Positions 7,951 through 16,893 of a DNA stretch of 64,000 nucleotides are shown here, piece after piece. This stretch comes from Perlabentimonas gracilis (GTDB lineage Bacteria; Bacteroidota; Bacteroidia; Bacteroidales; Tenuifilaceae): positions 1 to 64,000 of the forward strand of contig NZ_JAANIG010000002.1 of NCBI RefSeq assembly GCF_011174675.1. The letters run 5' to 3'. The notes under the pieces were generated by a model. That model worked only from the letters and a program-made list of their open reading frames with translations. It made no database searches and was not told where the DNA came from. The translations under genes and the position numbers were made by a program. Position 1 is the stretch's first letter, and the number at the start of each line of letters is the position of its first letter.

Positions 7951-8024
7951 TGACTCCGCCAGGATTCAAACCTGGAACCTCCTGATCCGTAGTCAGGTGC
8001 TCTATTCAGTTAAGCTACGGAGCC
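7951..8024 (-). tRNA. tRNA-Arg (anticodon ACG)
   Basis: The minus strand folds as a 74-nt cloverleaf. The acceptor stem is GGCTCCG with CGGAGTC (one G-U pair) and discriminator A. The anticodon stem is CCTGA/TCAGG with loop CTACGGA, giving anticodon ACG (read as ICG). The T-arm is CCAGG/CCTGG. The 3' CCA is not encoded. It lies behind rplS on the same strand, separated by a terminator. Confidence 0.95.
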
Positions 8025-8075
8025 GTTTGCGGGTGCAAATATAGCACTTTATTTTAAAACCCGAATGGGTGAGTT

Positions 8076-8107
8076 AAAAAAATCCCCGAATTTTCGAGGA
8101 TTTTTTT
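8076..8107 (-). terminator. Terminator of rplS
   Basis: On the minus strand ATCCTCGAA and TTCGGGGAT form a 9-bp stem with one G-U pair, flanked by A and T runs. It begins eight bases after the rplS stop. Confidence 0.75.
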
Positions 8108-8114
8108 GGGTTTG

Positions 8115-8477
8115 CTATTTCTTTTCGATTCTAACAATCTTCTCCTTGATCCTAGCTTTCTTACCAGTTAGGTTGCGTAGGTAGAAAATCCTAGCACGAC
8201 GTACCTTACCAGTTTTGTTAATCTCAATACTATCAATAAATGGTGAGTGATATGGGAATATCCTCTCAACACCTACACCACCAGAAACCTTGCGCACGGT
8301 GAAAGTTTCGGTTACTCCACTGCCTTTACGCTGAATAACCACTCCGCGGAAGCTCTGGATCCTCTCCTTGTTTCCTTCCTTAATTTTGTAGTGAACGGTT
8401 ACGGTATCACCGCTCTTAAACTCGGGATGCTGCTGCTTTGCCTCAAATGCTTGCTCCGCAATTCTAATAAGTTCCAT
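8115..8477 (-). CDS. rplS: 50S ribosomal protein L19
   Basis: This 120-residue protein carries the L19 core: [29 protein letters not shown], then [21 protein letters not shown] and the basic [22 protein letters not shown] end. L19 sits at the 30S-50S interface. The reading frame stays open for 41 codons further upstream, but the family starts at the MELIRIAEQ methionine (8477), which I chose. It stands alone rather than beside rpsP-rimM-trmD. A TACTTTTG at 8564-8571 (minus strand) offers a -7 box, leaving a leader of about 80 nt. Confidence 0.97.
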   Translation of the reverse strand: MELIRIAEQAFEAKQQHPEFKSGDTVTVHYKIKEGNKERIQSFRGVVIQRKGSGVTETFTVRKVSGGVGVERIFPYHSPFIDSIEINKTGKVRRARIFYLRNLTGKKARIKEKIVRIEKK

Positions 8478-8563
8478 TTTATTGTTTTTAAGGTTTGTTC
8501 CACAACACGCAATGTTACTAATATTCAGTTGCCAAGTAAGAGATTGCGCTGAAAAATGTGCCG

Positions 8564-8591
8564 CAAAAGTATAAAAAATATTTGTAACAAA
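8564..8591 (-). promoter_or_regulatory. Candidate rplS promoter
   Basis: On the minus strand TTTG (8588-8591) and TACTTTTG (8564-8571) fit the Bacteroidota pattern, though the 16-base spacing is shorter than usual. Confidence 0.35.
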
Positions 8592-8601
8592 ATAGCCCAC
8601 A

Positions 8602-8634
8602 GTAAAAAAACTGCCCTATGGACAGTTTTTTTAC
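8602..8634. terminator. Terminator of the C69 dipeptidase gene (bidirectional)
   Basis: GTAAAAAAACTG at 8602-8613 pairs perfectly with 8623-8634, leaving a short loop with an inner CC/GG pair. The A/T-rich stem gives a T-tract on either strand; it lies 21 bases after the stop of the peptidase gene. Confidence 0.75.
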
Positions 8635-8655
8635 TAAGCAACTAATTTTTGCTTT

Positions 8656-10404
8656 TTAGTCTTCTTCGGGCATTAGCAGCTTGTCGCCGGTTGCCTCAAT
8701 TACTTGTTTCTTCCACCAGTCAGGATACTGTGGATTACCTATCCTTGCTGGCGCTCCACCATACTTGTTCCACTTGAAAACGCCATCCTCTTCCTGCTTA
8801 ATGTTACCATCAATATACTTAATTAGCAAGAATTCGAACATCTTCTGCCATCTGGCTACCAGCGCATTGGCTGTATTAACAGAGTAGGTAGTAAGGAACT
8901 CTAGGGCCAACTCAGGATCTTCCTCATAAAGTTTTTTGGCCGTCTTATCAATGGCAGGAGTCATTGTGGTGTAATGATTCTCCAGTTGTTGCTGTACCTT
9001 ACGGATATCTGCACTCATCACGTCGTAACGAAGGTATGCAAAGTTGGCCACCTTGTTGAAAACCCAAAATGCAGCATCGGCAGAGTAGGTGTGGATATCG
9101 CCATTGCCAACGGCAAATGTTTCGGGGGTGCGGGTCGATCCGCAGTAAATGGGAGTGTATACGGTTGTGGCAGCATCATCAACGCTAAACCAAAGTATAC
9201 CACCTACAGGATCGGGTAACCAGCTACGACTTTGAGTTACAAAAGAGAAACCCGTTTGCTGAGTTGCAGTAGCACGCTCGTTCACGTAGGTTTTCCCCTC
9301 GTATTTCCAGGTTAGCGGACGCCAGCGGTAGGGTAGGCCATGAGGCCCAGCACCAGGATCTTTGCTCATATCTAGCTCGGTGCCCTCAAGGTGATCGCGC
9401 ATGAAATTCATTAGATCCAGCGCCGAAATTTTATTCTCAGGCTTAATCCATAGTGGCATACGGTTAGCCATATCATGCCCCTTGGCGTACTCAAAATGGT
9501 TCCACATGCTCTTGTCGATATCCTTAAAGAAGGCCCATACTCTCATCTCGCAGAAGCGTGCCGATCCAAAATCGAGTGGTGCATAGGTGTCGGAGAAGCT
9601 AAAGTCCGAACCATCGCCACTGTAGTAGCCCTTGCTGCGGGCAAAGTCAACCACATCATGGGCATAAACAACCTTAACATCTTTGTCAAAAATCTTATCC
9701 AAATTTTTTGAGCTGATTGAGGTTTTTCCATCCTCCTTGGGGAAGGTTGTAATACGAGCATGGTTGGCATGGGCACTTACGTAGCCGTCGGGGATAAGCT
9801 TTGCTACCCATACTGCGCCCTTGTTGGCATTGTAAACTTTTTTGGTGCGGCGCTCTGTTTTAAGGTCTGTTCCCTTGCCAATTAGCTCCATGATCCAAAC
9901 CTCGTTGGGGTCGGCTATTGAGAACGATTCGCCACTGCTGTAGTAGCCATAGGTTTCTACCAGTTCAGCCATAATCTTAATGGCCTCGCGGGCGTTCTTT
10001 GCCCTCTGTAGGGTGATGTATATTAGGCTGCCGTAATCGACAAGCCCTGTTGTGTCAACCAGCTCACTACGACCACCGTAGGTAGTCTCTCCAATCGCTA
10101 GCTGAAACTCATTCATATTGCCTACCACTCGGTATGTTTCGGCAACCTGGGGTATTTCACCAAGAAATTTTCCTGTATCCCACTCGTACACCTTTAGCAT
10201 GGTTCCGGCAGCGTGCTTAGCTGCAGGCCAAAAGTAAAGTTCACCATAGAGGTAGTGTGAGTCGGCAGCATAGGTTATCATTGTTGAACCATCAACGGAC
10301 GCTCCCTTGGTCACAAGGAAGTTTGTACAGGCTTGTGCCTTGGGTAAGAGTAGCATGGCTACCATTGCCAACCCAAAGCCTAAAAGTCTGAAGGAAGTTT
10401 TCAT
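8656..10404 (-). CDS. Secreted dipeptidase, peptidase family C69 (PepD-like)
   Basis: An N-terminal nucleophile hydrolase of the C69 dipeptidase family, which releases amino acids from dipeptides. The signal peptide (KTSFRLLGFGLAMVAMLLL) ends in AQA, directly before CTNFLVTKGAS; that Cys is expected to become the N-terminal catalytic residue. Further family marks are GSTMITYAADSH, the IADPNEVWIMELIG block and AHANHARITTF. I start at the methionine at 10404, 11 codons inside the longest frame, because the signal peptide begins there. Its length of 582 residues is typical of Bacteroidota members. It is likely periplasmic and monocistronic, with terminator and promoter on either side. Confidence 0.9.
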   Translation of the reverse strand: MKTSFRLLGFGLAMVAMLLLPKAQACTNFLVTKGASVDGSTMITYAADSHYLYGELYFWPAAKHAAGTMLKVYEWDTGKFLGEIPQVAETYRVVGNMNEFQLAIGETTYGGRSELVDTTGLVDYGSLIYITLQRAKNAREAIKIMAELVETYGYYSSGESFSIADPNEVWIMELIGKGTDLKTERRTKKVYNANKGAVWVAKLIPDGYVSAHANHARITTFPKEDGKTSISSKNLDKIFDKDVKVVYAHDVVDFARSKGYYSGDGSDFSFSDTYAPLDFGSARFCEMRVWAFFKDIDKSMWNHFEYAKGHDMANRMPLWIKPENKISALDLMNFMRDHLEGTELDMSKDPGAGPHGLPYRWRPLTWKYEGKTYVNERATATQQTGFSFVTQSRSWLPDPVGGILWFSVDDAATTVYTPIYCGSTRTPETFAVGNGDIHTYSADAAFWVFNKVANFAYLRYDVMSADIRKVQQQLENHYTTMTPAIDKTAKKLYEEDPELALEFLTTYSVNTANALVARWQKMFEFLLIKYIDGNIKQEEDGVFKWNKYGGAPARIGNPQYPDWWKKQVIEATGDKLLMPEED

Positions 10405-10434
10405 AGATACACTTTTTTTGGTTTGTATTCTGCA

Positions 10435-10464
10435 CAAAAATAGGAAAAAAGCCCAAATACCAAA
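10435..10464 (-). promoter_or_regulatory. Promoter of the C69 dipeptidase gene
   Basis: On the minus strand TTTG (10461-10464), an 18-base spacer and TATTTTTG (10435-10442) match the Bacteroidota consensus, about 31 bases before the start codon. Confidence 0.5.
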
Positions 10465-10556
10465 GGGGGACTGTTCCTTATTGCAAATGACTATTGTCTC
10501 ACATACTATAGAGTGGCTTGGGGGAGGAAAGCTTAACGAAAATTTTATGAAATAAA

Positions 10557-11639
10557 CTAGTAGTATAGACAGCCACCAATTGAGTTGGTTAATGAGCCAG
10601 TTACGCTTGCTAGGCTCGATGGGGTTTTCCTGAGGTAAAGAACAGCCAAAAAAGCAAAGATCAGGGCTTCCTTAAAATCAATTACCTCGTCGGATGGGAT
10701 AATTAATGAATTGTTGGTTTTTTCATCGATAAGATCGGTAAGGAATGGGTTTCTTGCACCTCCACCAGTTAGTAGCACTGTGCCCGATTCTTTTGCAGCA
10801 AACGATTCAGCAATTTTGGTCGCAATATGCTCGTAAACCGTTCGTATTTTATTCTCTGGGCTGGCGCTATGGATATCAATAATGGGGAAGAATGTGTTCT
10901 CGAACCATTCCCTGCCAAGCGATTTCGACACTTTACTGTTGTAGTAATCGAGCGAGTTTAGCTTCTCAAGCAATGACTCATCAATATTTCCCTGCCTACC
11001 CAGCTCACCATCCTTATCGTAGGGCATTGAATAATAAAGTTCCATTAGCTTATTAAGCGCCATATTTGCAGGGCATATATCGTAAGCAACTCGTTGGTCA
11101 TTGGTGCTGTACGATAGGTTTGCAATGCCCCCAATGTTTAGGCAGATGTCGTAATTGGGAAACAGCAGCTCATCGCCAATGGGAACAAGCGGTGCTCCCT
11201 GCCCGCCGCGAGCCACATCGCCACTACGAAAATCGCATACACACTGTATGCCCGTTCCGGCTGCTATATGTGCACCGCTCCCAATTTGGGTGGTGTAGCC
11301 ATGCGTTGGATCATGGAAGATGGTGTGCCCATGCGAACCTATAGCATCGATTTGATCTGCAGTAAAATCCTTTGTAAGCTCGTTTATTTTATCTGCAATC
11401 CATACTCCAAACCAGGCGTTTAGCATGGCAAGTTCCCGCCCGCTAAGGTTGTAGGCTTCCATTAGCCTTTGTTGCAAAGGCTTATCGTATTCAACCGATT
11501 TGGTTTTTAGAATGCGATAGGTCCAGCTTTCACCATTATGTATAAACTCTGCTAGGCACAAATCAAGGCCATCGTGCGATGTACCCGACATCACCCCAAT
11601 GGCTTTGTAGGTATTGCTTGTGGATGGAGTTAACCCCAT
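10557..11639 (-). CDS. anmK: Anhydro-N-acetylmuramic acid kinase
   Basis: AnmK phosphorylates and opens 1,6-anhydro-MurNAc during peptidoglycan recycling, giving MurNAc-6-phosphate. The sequence has the ASKHA-fold phosphate motif GVMSGTSHDGLDL at the N-terminus, GSHGHTIFHDP, CDFRSGDVARGGQGAPLVP, LNIGGIANLSY and a late LLTGGGARN. The 360 residues match the family. It lies 12 bp behind an exported protein of unknown function and is probably co-transcribed with it. MurQ etherase is not in the window. Confidence 0.95.
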   Translation of the reverse strand: MGLTPSTSNTYKAIGVMSGTSHDGLDLCLAEFIHNGESWTYRILKTKSVEYDKPLQQRLMEAYNLSGRELAMLNAWFGVWIADKINELTKDFTADQIDAIGSHGHTIFHDPTHGYTTQIGSGAHIAAGTGIQCVCDFRSGDVARGGQGAPLVPIGDELLFPNYDICLNIGGIANLSYSTNDQRVAYDICPANMALNKLMELYYSMPYDKDGELGRQGNIDESLLEKLNSLDYYNSKVSKSLGREWFENTFFPIIDIHSASPENKIRTVYEHIATKIAESFAAKESGTVLLTGGGARNPFLTDLIDEKTNNSLIIPSDEVIDFKEALIFAFLAVLYLRKTPSSLASVTGSLTNSIGGCLYY

Positions 11640-11651
11640 TGGACAGGGAGG

Positions 11652-12350
11652 TTAAAACTGCCTAAGCAGTTTCTGCATGGTAACATTGGTTAACCCAAGC
11701 AGCGTATTGGTGTCGTTTCTTTCGTACTCGTCTCTGTTAATCAGACCCTTGAAGGTGTCGTCGTTCATAACCCATGGGGTAGTGGCGGTAATGGTGCTGC
11801 TAACCCTCTGTATGGGTAAAATTCCCCTATCGTTATAAATGGTAACATCAATGGTCATTGAGGGAAGGCATGCCCCTTCTTGGTCTAATCCTTCCATAAG
11901 CGTTGTGTCTACAGTTGCCCTTGCGCCATAGCCCATCTCGCCTTTGGGTATACCCGAACTTATGGTGAGGTCAACTTTAAGGTAGAACCTGGTACTACCA
12001 TGCTTAAGCGCCCTGTTGATATTTACGTTAGGGAAGTTGTACTCATCGTATTTAAAGCTACTGCCATGCGAATTTATTGGTAATATGTACATACCCGTTT
12101 CCTGCTCAAGATGCGCCTTAATCAGATACCAAGTTCGTTCTTTGGTTACCGCTAGCATCCTGTCGGCGCGCCTACTCTCAGCTTCGGGAAAAAGGTGGGC
12201 AAACGAATCAAAATTGGGTTTTATATCTTTGGCAATGTTGTAGTTGAAAGCAATAAGCGCTAGCTGTCGGTTTTGGTACTTTTGCGATTGTGCTTGAGAA
12301 GTTATAGTAAGAGTAAGTAGGCTAATTGTTGTAAGTATTAAACTTTTCAT
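11652..12350 (-). CDS. Hypothetical exported protein upstream of anmK
   Basis: The first 20 residues (MKSLILTTISLLTLTITSQA) are a clear signal peptide ending in A-Q-A, so the mature protein is periplasmic or surface-exposed. The remaining 212 residues alternate polar and beta-type segments with no motif I recognise. The gene ends 12 bp before anmK and likely shares its transcript, which might link it to cell-wall recycling, but this is only context. A TATTTTTG lies on the minus strand at 12377-12384. Confidence 0.7.
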   Translation of the reverse strand: MKSLILTTISLLTLTITSQAQSQKYQNRQLALIAFNYNIAKDIKPNFDSFAHLFPEAESRRADRMLAVTKERTWYLIKAHLEQETGMYILPINSHGSSFKYDEYNFPNVNINRALKHGSTRFYLKVDLTISSGIPKGEMGYGARATVDTTLMEGLDQEGACLPSMTIDVTIYNDRGILPIQRVSSTITATTPWVMNDDTFKGLINRDEYERNDTNTLLGLTNVTMQKLLRQF

Positions 12351-12433
12351 AGTGTTTGTTGGTTAATCTTGCTATGCAAAAATACAACAAAATATATGCA
12401 CATGGCATGTTGTATTCTCAATTAAAAATATAC

Positions 12434-14173
12434 TTACCAAAGAAACTTGCATTCGAAAATACTGGTGTTCTCTTTATTGTCGGTTACTGTGAGCTTTAGC
12501 TTATGGGTTTTATTCCGTTCGAGCCTCTTGTTGTCAAACTCATAAAATATCAAATTATTTTTCGGGTCATGCTCAAACAGTACCCAATTTCCATTTATTG
12601 TTCCCTCAATTGAGGCTATGCCGCTAAGGTCATCTTCAGCCTTTATATCAATTGTCTTCTCCTTCTTCATATCCTTATTTTCCCAAATATTTTGTGGAGT
12701 TATGGTTGGAGCAATCGTGTCAACGGCAATCAAAAAATCACCAAAAAAGTTTATCTGTGTTTCAACCCAACCTTCGGTGTGTTGGCCTCCAGCCGATTCA
12801 ACCTTACCCTCGCGATTTATAGTACCAATCAGCGCTTTGTGCTTAAGGTTCTGAGGAACCGAATCGGCATTTATGGAAAGCGTGTACAGCCTATGCACGG
12901 CTGTGTTTGCATTGTGTATTCTGACAACTGGAGAATACGACCCGCTCAATGTGTCGGTAATTTGGTAGGTGAAGTTGATGTTGTCGTATAGCGAATTTTT
13001 TGGCAACTGAATGCTGAACCACTCTGTTACTTTGCTATTATCGTTGTAGAATAGCCAAAGTGGATTTGCTGGGCGTAGGGGAGGAGTGGGTTCATCTAGT
13101 TTTTTAATTCCAAAGTCGCTCCCCTGCATCACCATATTTAAGTATGCTGTATGTCCGTATGAGTCCTCAATAGTAATGGTGATTTGATATACTGAATCCT
13201 TGGCAACCTGCAATCGTCCGTTACCACCTGGCGAACCATACCCGCTAAAAAGGTTGTTGGGCTCTCTAAATAGCTTGTGTACTCGCTTGCCCTCATCTTG
13301 CCTTAGGGCAAAATCGATATGGCTATTGGCATAGCGTGTTTCGGAGAAGCTGAACTCATCAACGCTAAACTGATAGGTTAATCGTTTGTTAATATGTTTT
13401 CTAATGCCATATATTCCGCATCGTAAGCTGCCCCGGTTAATGTAGTCATAGGCTTTTACTCCCAATCCAATGGTACCTTGAACCCTAATGGTGTCTTTTA
13501 TTGTGTATGAGCCGTTTTGGCCCTGAACATTTAGCTCGGTCCGGTTGTTTTTACCTTGGATGTAGCTCGAGTCGTCGAGTGGATATATCCACAGTCCGTT
13601 GATAACGGGTTTAAGGTTGTCTCTAATGGGAAGATTGCTAAACGATGGGTTCATCGGAATTTGGTTCGTTGTGCTTCTCACCTCGTAATGAAGGTGTGGG
13701 CCACCTGAGCTACCAGTGTTTCCGCTTAGGCCAATGAACTCTCCTCGCTTTACAGGAAAGTCCTTGGCGCTAACCCATATATCTATTTCAAACGATTGAC
13801 GTTCGTACTGAAGTTCTTTCACATACTCATTAATGGCTGGTGCAAACCTGTCGAGGTGAGCGTAAACAGTGGTGAGCCCATTGGGGTGCTGGATGTAGAT
13901 GGCTTTTCCAAAGCCAGTCCCACCCACTCTTATGCGCGAGATGTGCCCATTTTCCGAGGCGAATACCTCTTGCCCAATTTTTCCGCCAGTTCTAAAATCG
14001 AGCCCAGCGTGAAAACTATTGGTTCGTATCTCTCCGAACGATCCCGATAGGAAAAGTTCACCCTTAAGCGGTGGATGTAAATCGAAAGGGCTGTTGGTGG
14101 GTTGTCCGTGCGCAAGTTCGCTGGCACAAAGAGTGATAATGGTTGTAAGCCAAATGGCAAAAGAGTAAGGCAT
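12434..14173 (-). CDS. M23 (LytM-type) metallopeptidase, exported
   Basis: This is a zinc endopeptidase that cuts peptidoglycan cross-bridges or stem peptides, or a degenerate regulator of such enzymes. After a signal peptide, the LytM domain occupies about residues 38-170 with the metal ligands intact: FHAGLDF (His 55, Asp 59), YAHL (His 106) and PHLHYE (His 160, His 162). The remaining 400 residues are beta-rich, probably Ig-like domains; a segment near 500-560 resembles PKD/Ig repeats. The large C-terminal region is common in Bacteroidota members. It is 83 bp upstream of the gene before anmK. Confidence 0.9.
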   Translation of the reverse strand: MPYSFAIWLTTIITLCASELAHGQPTNSPFDLHPPLKGELFLSGSFGEIRTNSFHAGLDFRTGGKIGQEVFASENGHISRIRVGGTGFGKAIYIQHPNGLTTVYAHLDRFAPAINEYVKELQYERQSFEIDIWVSAKDFPVKRGEFIGLSGNTGSSGGPHLHYEVRSTTNQIPMNPSFSNLPIRDNLKPVINGLWIYPLDDSSYIQGKNNRTELNVQGQNGSYTIKDTIRVQGTIGLGVKAYDYINRGSLRCGIYGIRKHINKRLTYQFSVDEFSFSETRYANSHIDFALRQDEGKRVHKLFREPNNLFSGYGSPGGNGRLQVAKDSVYQITITIEDSYGHTAYLNMVMQGSDFGIKKLDEPTPPLRPANPLWLFYNDNSKVTEWFSIQLPKNSLYDNINFTYQITDTLSGSYSPVVRIHNANTAVHRLYTLSINADSVPQNLKHKALIGTINREGKVESAGGQHTEGWVETQINFFGDFLIAVDTIAPTITPQNIWENKDMKKEKTIDIKAEDDLSGIASIEGTINGNWVLFEHDPKNNLIFYEFDNKRLERNKTHKLKLTVTDNKENTSIFECKFLW

Positions 14174-14256
14174 AACTAGTTCAGAAATTTTAAGTAAGGC
14201 AAAGCTAGTATTTTAAAAAGTTTTTTCTCATCTTAGAGCAAAATTTGATCGCATTT

Positions 14257-14288
14257 TTTGATAATCTCTCAAACTCGTTGTAATTTTG
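14257..14288 (+). promoter_or_regulatory. Promoter of the coiled-coil/zapA operon
   Basis: TTTG (14257-14260), a 20-base spacer and TAATTTTG (14281-14288) match the Bacteroidota consensus exactly, 20 bases before the ATG. Confidence 0.6.
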
Positions 14289-14308
14289 TAATACTTTAAA
14301 TCGAGCAT

Positions 14309-14602
14309 ATGTCTGTAGCGCAGAAACCAATTCAAACAAGTCTTAAAGCAAAGATTCAGGAGCTGATTTCTGCATACGAAAGCTTAAAGGAAGAGAACCA
14401 AAGGATGGCAGAGCACAACGCAAGGCTAGAGACTATTCTCAACGAGCGTGAACTCGCCTACCTTGAGCTCGATAAGAAGTATAATCAACAGCAGATTGCC
14501 AATGCATTTGCTGCATCGAGTGAGGATGCTCACGATGCAAAAATTAGGGTGAATAGGATTGTGCGGGAAATTGACAATTGCATTGCTCTTTTAAACAGAT
14601 AG
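14309..14602 (+). CDS. Small coiled-coil protein (ZapB-like) upstream of zapA
   Basis: The 97-residue protein is almost wholly alpha-helical with heptad-like spacing from about residue 10 to 60 (LKAKIQELISAYESLKEENQRMAEHNARLE shortened here to its outline) and a second helix at the end. It lacks a signal or membrane segment. It is 17 bp upstream of zapA, so a role at the division ring is likely by context. I cannot show that it is a true ZapB orthologue; similar small coiled-coil genes precede zapA in Bacteroidota. Confidence 0.75.
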   Translation: MSVAQKPIQTSLKAKIQELISAYESLKEENQRMAEHNARLETILNERELAYLELDKKYNQQQIANAFAASSEDAHDAKIRVNRIVREIDNCIALLNR

Positions 14603-14619
14603 TTAATTAGATTAAGTCG

Positions 14620-14934
14620 ATGGAGGAAAAGTTATCAATACGTGTGAATGTTGCTGATAGGTACTATCCTCTTAAGATCGATCGCAGCGATGAGGAGAAA
14701 ATCCGAAAAGCTGCCAAGCTTATTAACGAGAAGGTGGCTCAGTACAAGAGCCGATACACTGATAAAGATAAGGATCTTCAGGACTTCTTGGCCATGGCAG
14801 CTTTACAGTTTGTGATAAAACTAATTGAAAGTGAGAACCGATTCGAGGTGGCGCCCGTGATCGACGAGCTTAGCGAATTGGATGAGTGGTTGGACGATTA
14901 TCTGGTGAAGAGTAATATACGTTCTTTAAAATAG
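14620..14934 (+). CDS. zapA: Cell division protein ZapA
   Basis: ZapA bundles FtsZ filaments at midcell. The sequence shows the ZapA layout: an N-terminal beta region (SIRVNVADRYYPLKI), DEEKIRKAAKLINEKV, then a long helix containing DFLAMAALQFVIKLIESENR. The 104 residues are standard. It follows the coiled-coil gene by 17 bp and is directly followed by 6S RNA, the same order seen for zapA-ssrS in many other bacteria. Confidence 0.92.
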   Translation: MEEKLSIRVNVADRYYPLKIDRSDEEKIRKAAKLINEKVAQYKSRYTDKDKDLQDFLAMAALQFVIKLIESENRFEVAPVIDELSELDEWLDDYLVKSNIRSLK

Positions 14935-14937
14935 TAC

Positions 14938-15140
14938 TGCCCGCACTGTTTCCTTAACATATTGCGAAACTCAACACTATCATCATTGGAGAAGGACTTA
15001 AGCTAATGTAGAGCAGGCCTTATTTCAGCCTGGCTGAAATCTCAATTTAATTGAGACGTTGGAAGTTCGAAATTGGCGGCCACTCCACCCATGCTATTTT
15101 GGGGTTTCAAATATCATTAGGGAATGCAGTGCGGGCTTTT
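14938..15140 (+). ncRNA. ssrS: 6S RNA
   Basis: GCCCGCACTG at 14939-14948 pairs perfectly with CAGTGCGGGC at 15127-15136, closing a roughly 200-nt element immediately followed by a T-run. Inside are two further hairpins (TTTCAGC/GCTGAAA and TCTCAA/TTGAGA). A long rod with closing stem between zapA and rny is the typical size and place of 6S RNA, which binds RNA polymerase holoenzyme and damps transcription in stationary phase. There is no long open frame here. Confidence 0.83.
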
Positions 15141-15242
15141 TGTGTCTTGACATTTAATGCATGGTTGGACAGCAGCTGTGCTTACATATAGTACACTGGC
15201 GAATACCCAGTTCTTTTAAGTTTTTTTACTAATACTAATAAT

Positions 15243-16778
15243 ATGTTAACTGAAATAATAATTGCCGTTTCCGCCCTAATAGTGAGCGGCTTTGTAACAT
15301 ACCTCATTTGGAACAGATTGCTTGCCAAAAAGAAAGAGGCCATTGTTCGCGAAGCCGAAACCGAGGCGGAGGTTATTCGTAAGGAGAAAATCCTACAAGC
15401 TAAGGAGAAATTCCTTCAGCTTAAGACCGATCATGAGAAGATGTTCAACGAGAAGAACAGCAAGCTGCTGCAGGCTGAGAATAAGCTTAAGCAGCGCGAA
15501 ACAACATTTTCTCAAAAATTCGAAGAGTTCCAGCGTAAACAGCGCGAGGTTGACACCATCCGTGAGAACCTCAGCAACCAGCTAGCGCTTGTCGATAAAC
15601 GAACCGAAGAGCTTGAACGTCTCCACAGAACACAGGTCGATAAGCTGGAGGCAATCTCGGGGCTCTCGGCCGAGGAGGCCAAAGCGCAGCTTATCGAGTC
15701 GCTTAAAGCCGAAGCTAAAACCGAGGCCATGTCCTATATCAATGAGATTATGGATGAGGCCAAGATGACTGCACAGAAGGAAGCTAAGCGGGTGGTGGTA
15801 AATACCATTCAGCGCGTAGCCACCGAGTCGGCCATCGAGAACTCCGTAACCGTATTCCATATCGATTCCGATGAGATTAAAGGCCGTATCATTGGCCGCG
15901 AGGGGCGTAACATTCGTGCTCTCGAGGCGGCCACCGGGGTTGAGATTATCGTTGACGATACCCCAGAGGCCATTATTCTTTCGGCTTTCGATCCTGTTCG
16001 CCGCGAGATTGCCCGTTTGGCTCTGCATCAACTGGTAACCGATGGTAGGATTCACCCTGCTCGTATCGAGGAGATAGTTCAGAAAACCCAAAAGCAGATT
16101 GAGGAGGAGATCATTGAGATTGGTAAGCGTACCGCCATCGATATGGGTATCCACGGGTTACACCCCGAGCTAATCAGGCTGGTTGGTAAGATGAAGTATC
16201 GCTCATCCTACGGACAAAACCTGCTGCAGCACTCCCGCGAAGTGGCTAACCTTTGCGCCATAATGGCAACAGAACTCGGTCTAAATGCAAAGCTGGCTAA
16301 ACGTGCCGGATTGCTGCACGATATTGGTAAGGTGCCCGACGACGAGCCAGAATTGCCACACGCAGTGCTGGGCATGAAGTTGGCCGAGAAGTACAAAGAG
16401 AAACCTGAGGTATGTAATGCCATTGGTTCGCACCACGACGAAACCGAGATGACTACCCTTATAGCACCGATAGTGCAGGTTTGCGACGCCATTTCGGGTG
16501 CGCGTCCCGGCGCTCGTCGCGAGGTGGTTGAATCGTATATAAAGCGTTTGAAAGAGTTAGAAAACCTAGCTATGAACTATCCTGGCGTAACCAAAACCTT
16601 TGCCATTCAGGCTGGCCGTGAACTTAGGGTAATCGTGGGAAGCGAGAAGGTTTCCGACGAGGAGGCAGCAAGCCTATCATACGATATCGCCAAGAAAATT
16701 CAGGACGATATGACCTATCCCGGTCAGGTTAAGATTACTGTTATTCGCGAAACCAGAGCGATTAGCTATGCTAAGTAG
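15243..16778 (+). CDS. rny: Ribonuclease Y
   Basis: RNase Y is a membrane-anchored endoribonuclease that begins mRNA decay. It has an N-terminal membrane helix ([19 protein letters not shown]), a long charged coiled coil to about residue 190, a KH domain with [15 protein letters not shown], and an HD domain (HSREVANL, then LLHDIGK and GSHHDE). The 511 residues are the normal length. A strong hairpin terminator follows. It is preceded by 6S RNA. Confidence 0.96.
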   Translation: MLTEIIIAVSALIVSGFVTYLIWNRLLAKKKEAIVREAETEAEVIRKEKILQAKEKFLQLKTDHEKMFNEKNSKLLQAENKLKQRETTFSQKFEEFQRKQREVDTIRENLSNQLALVDKRTEELERLHRTQVDKLEAISGLSAEEAKAQLIESLKAEAKTEAMSYINEIMDEAKMTAQKEAKRVVVNTIQRVATESAIENSVTVFHIDSDEIKGRIIGREGRNIRALEAATGVEIIVDDTPEAIILSAFDPVRREIARLALHQLVTDGRIHPARIEEIVQKTQKQIEEEIIEIGKRTAIDMGIHGLHPELIRLVGKMKYRSSYGQNLLQHSREVANLCAIMATELGLNAKLAKRAGLLHDIGKVPDDEPELPHAVLGMKLAEKYKEKPEVCNAIGSHHDETEMTTLIAPIVQVCDAISGARPGARREVVESYIKRLKELENLAMNYPGVTKTFAIQAGRELRVIVGSEKVSDEEAASLSYDIAKKIQDDMTYPGQVKITVIRETRAISYAK

Positions 16779-16810
16779 ATAGATTAAGATGCCTAATTAA
16801 ATTAAATATT

Positions 16811-16858
16811 AGCCCCGTTAAGGCGTTTGCCTTGATGGGGCTTCTGTTTAAGTTTTTT
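16811..16858 (+). terminator. Terminator of rny
   Basis: A 14-bp stem (16811-16824 with 16829-16842, two G-U pairs) with a GTTT loop, followed by T-rich sequence. Confidence 0.8.
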
Positions 16859-16893
16859 CTGTAATTTTATTCCTTACTAAAATATGTACCTGT

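Noticed and set aside
8478-8600. 41-codon N-terminal extension of rplS
   Set aside because: L19 family members begin at MELIRIAEQ; the extension contains the probable promoter.
15582-16154. 190-codon open frame antisense to rny
   Set aside because: It lies wholly inside the conserved KH/HD coding region of rny and its translation shows no domain; it is a shadow of biased codon use.
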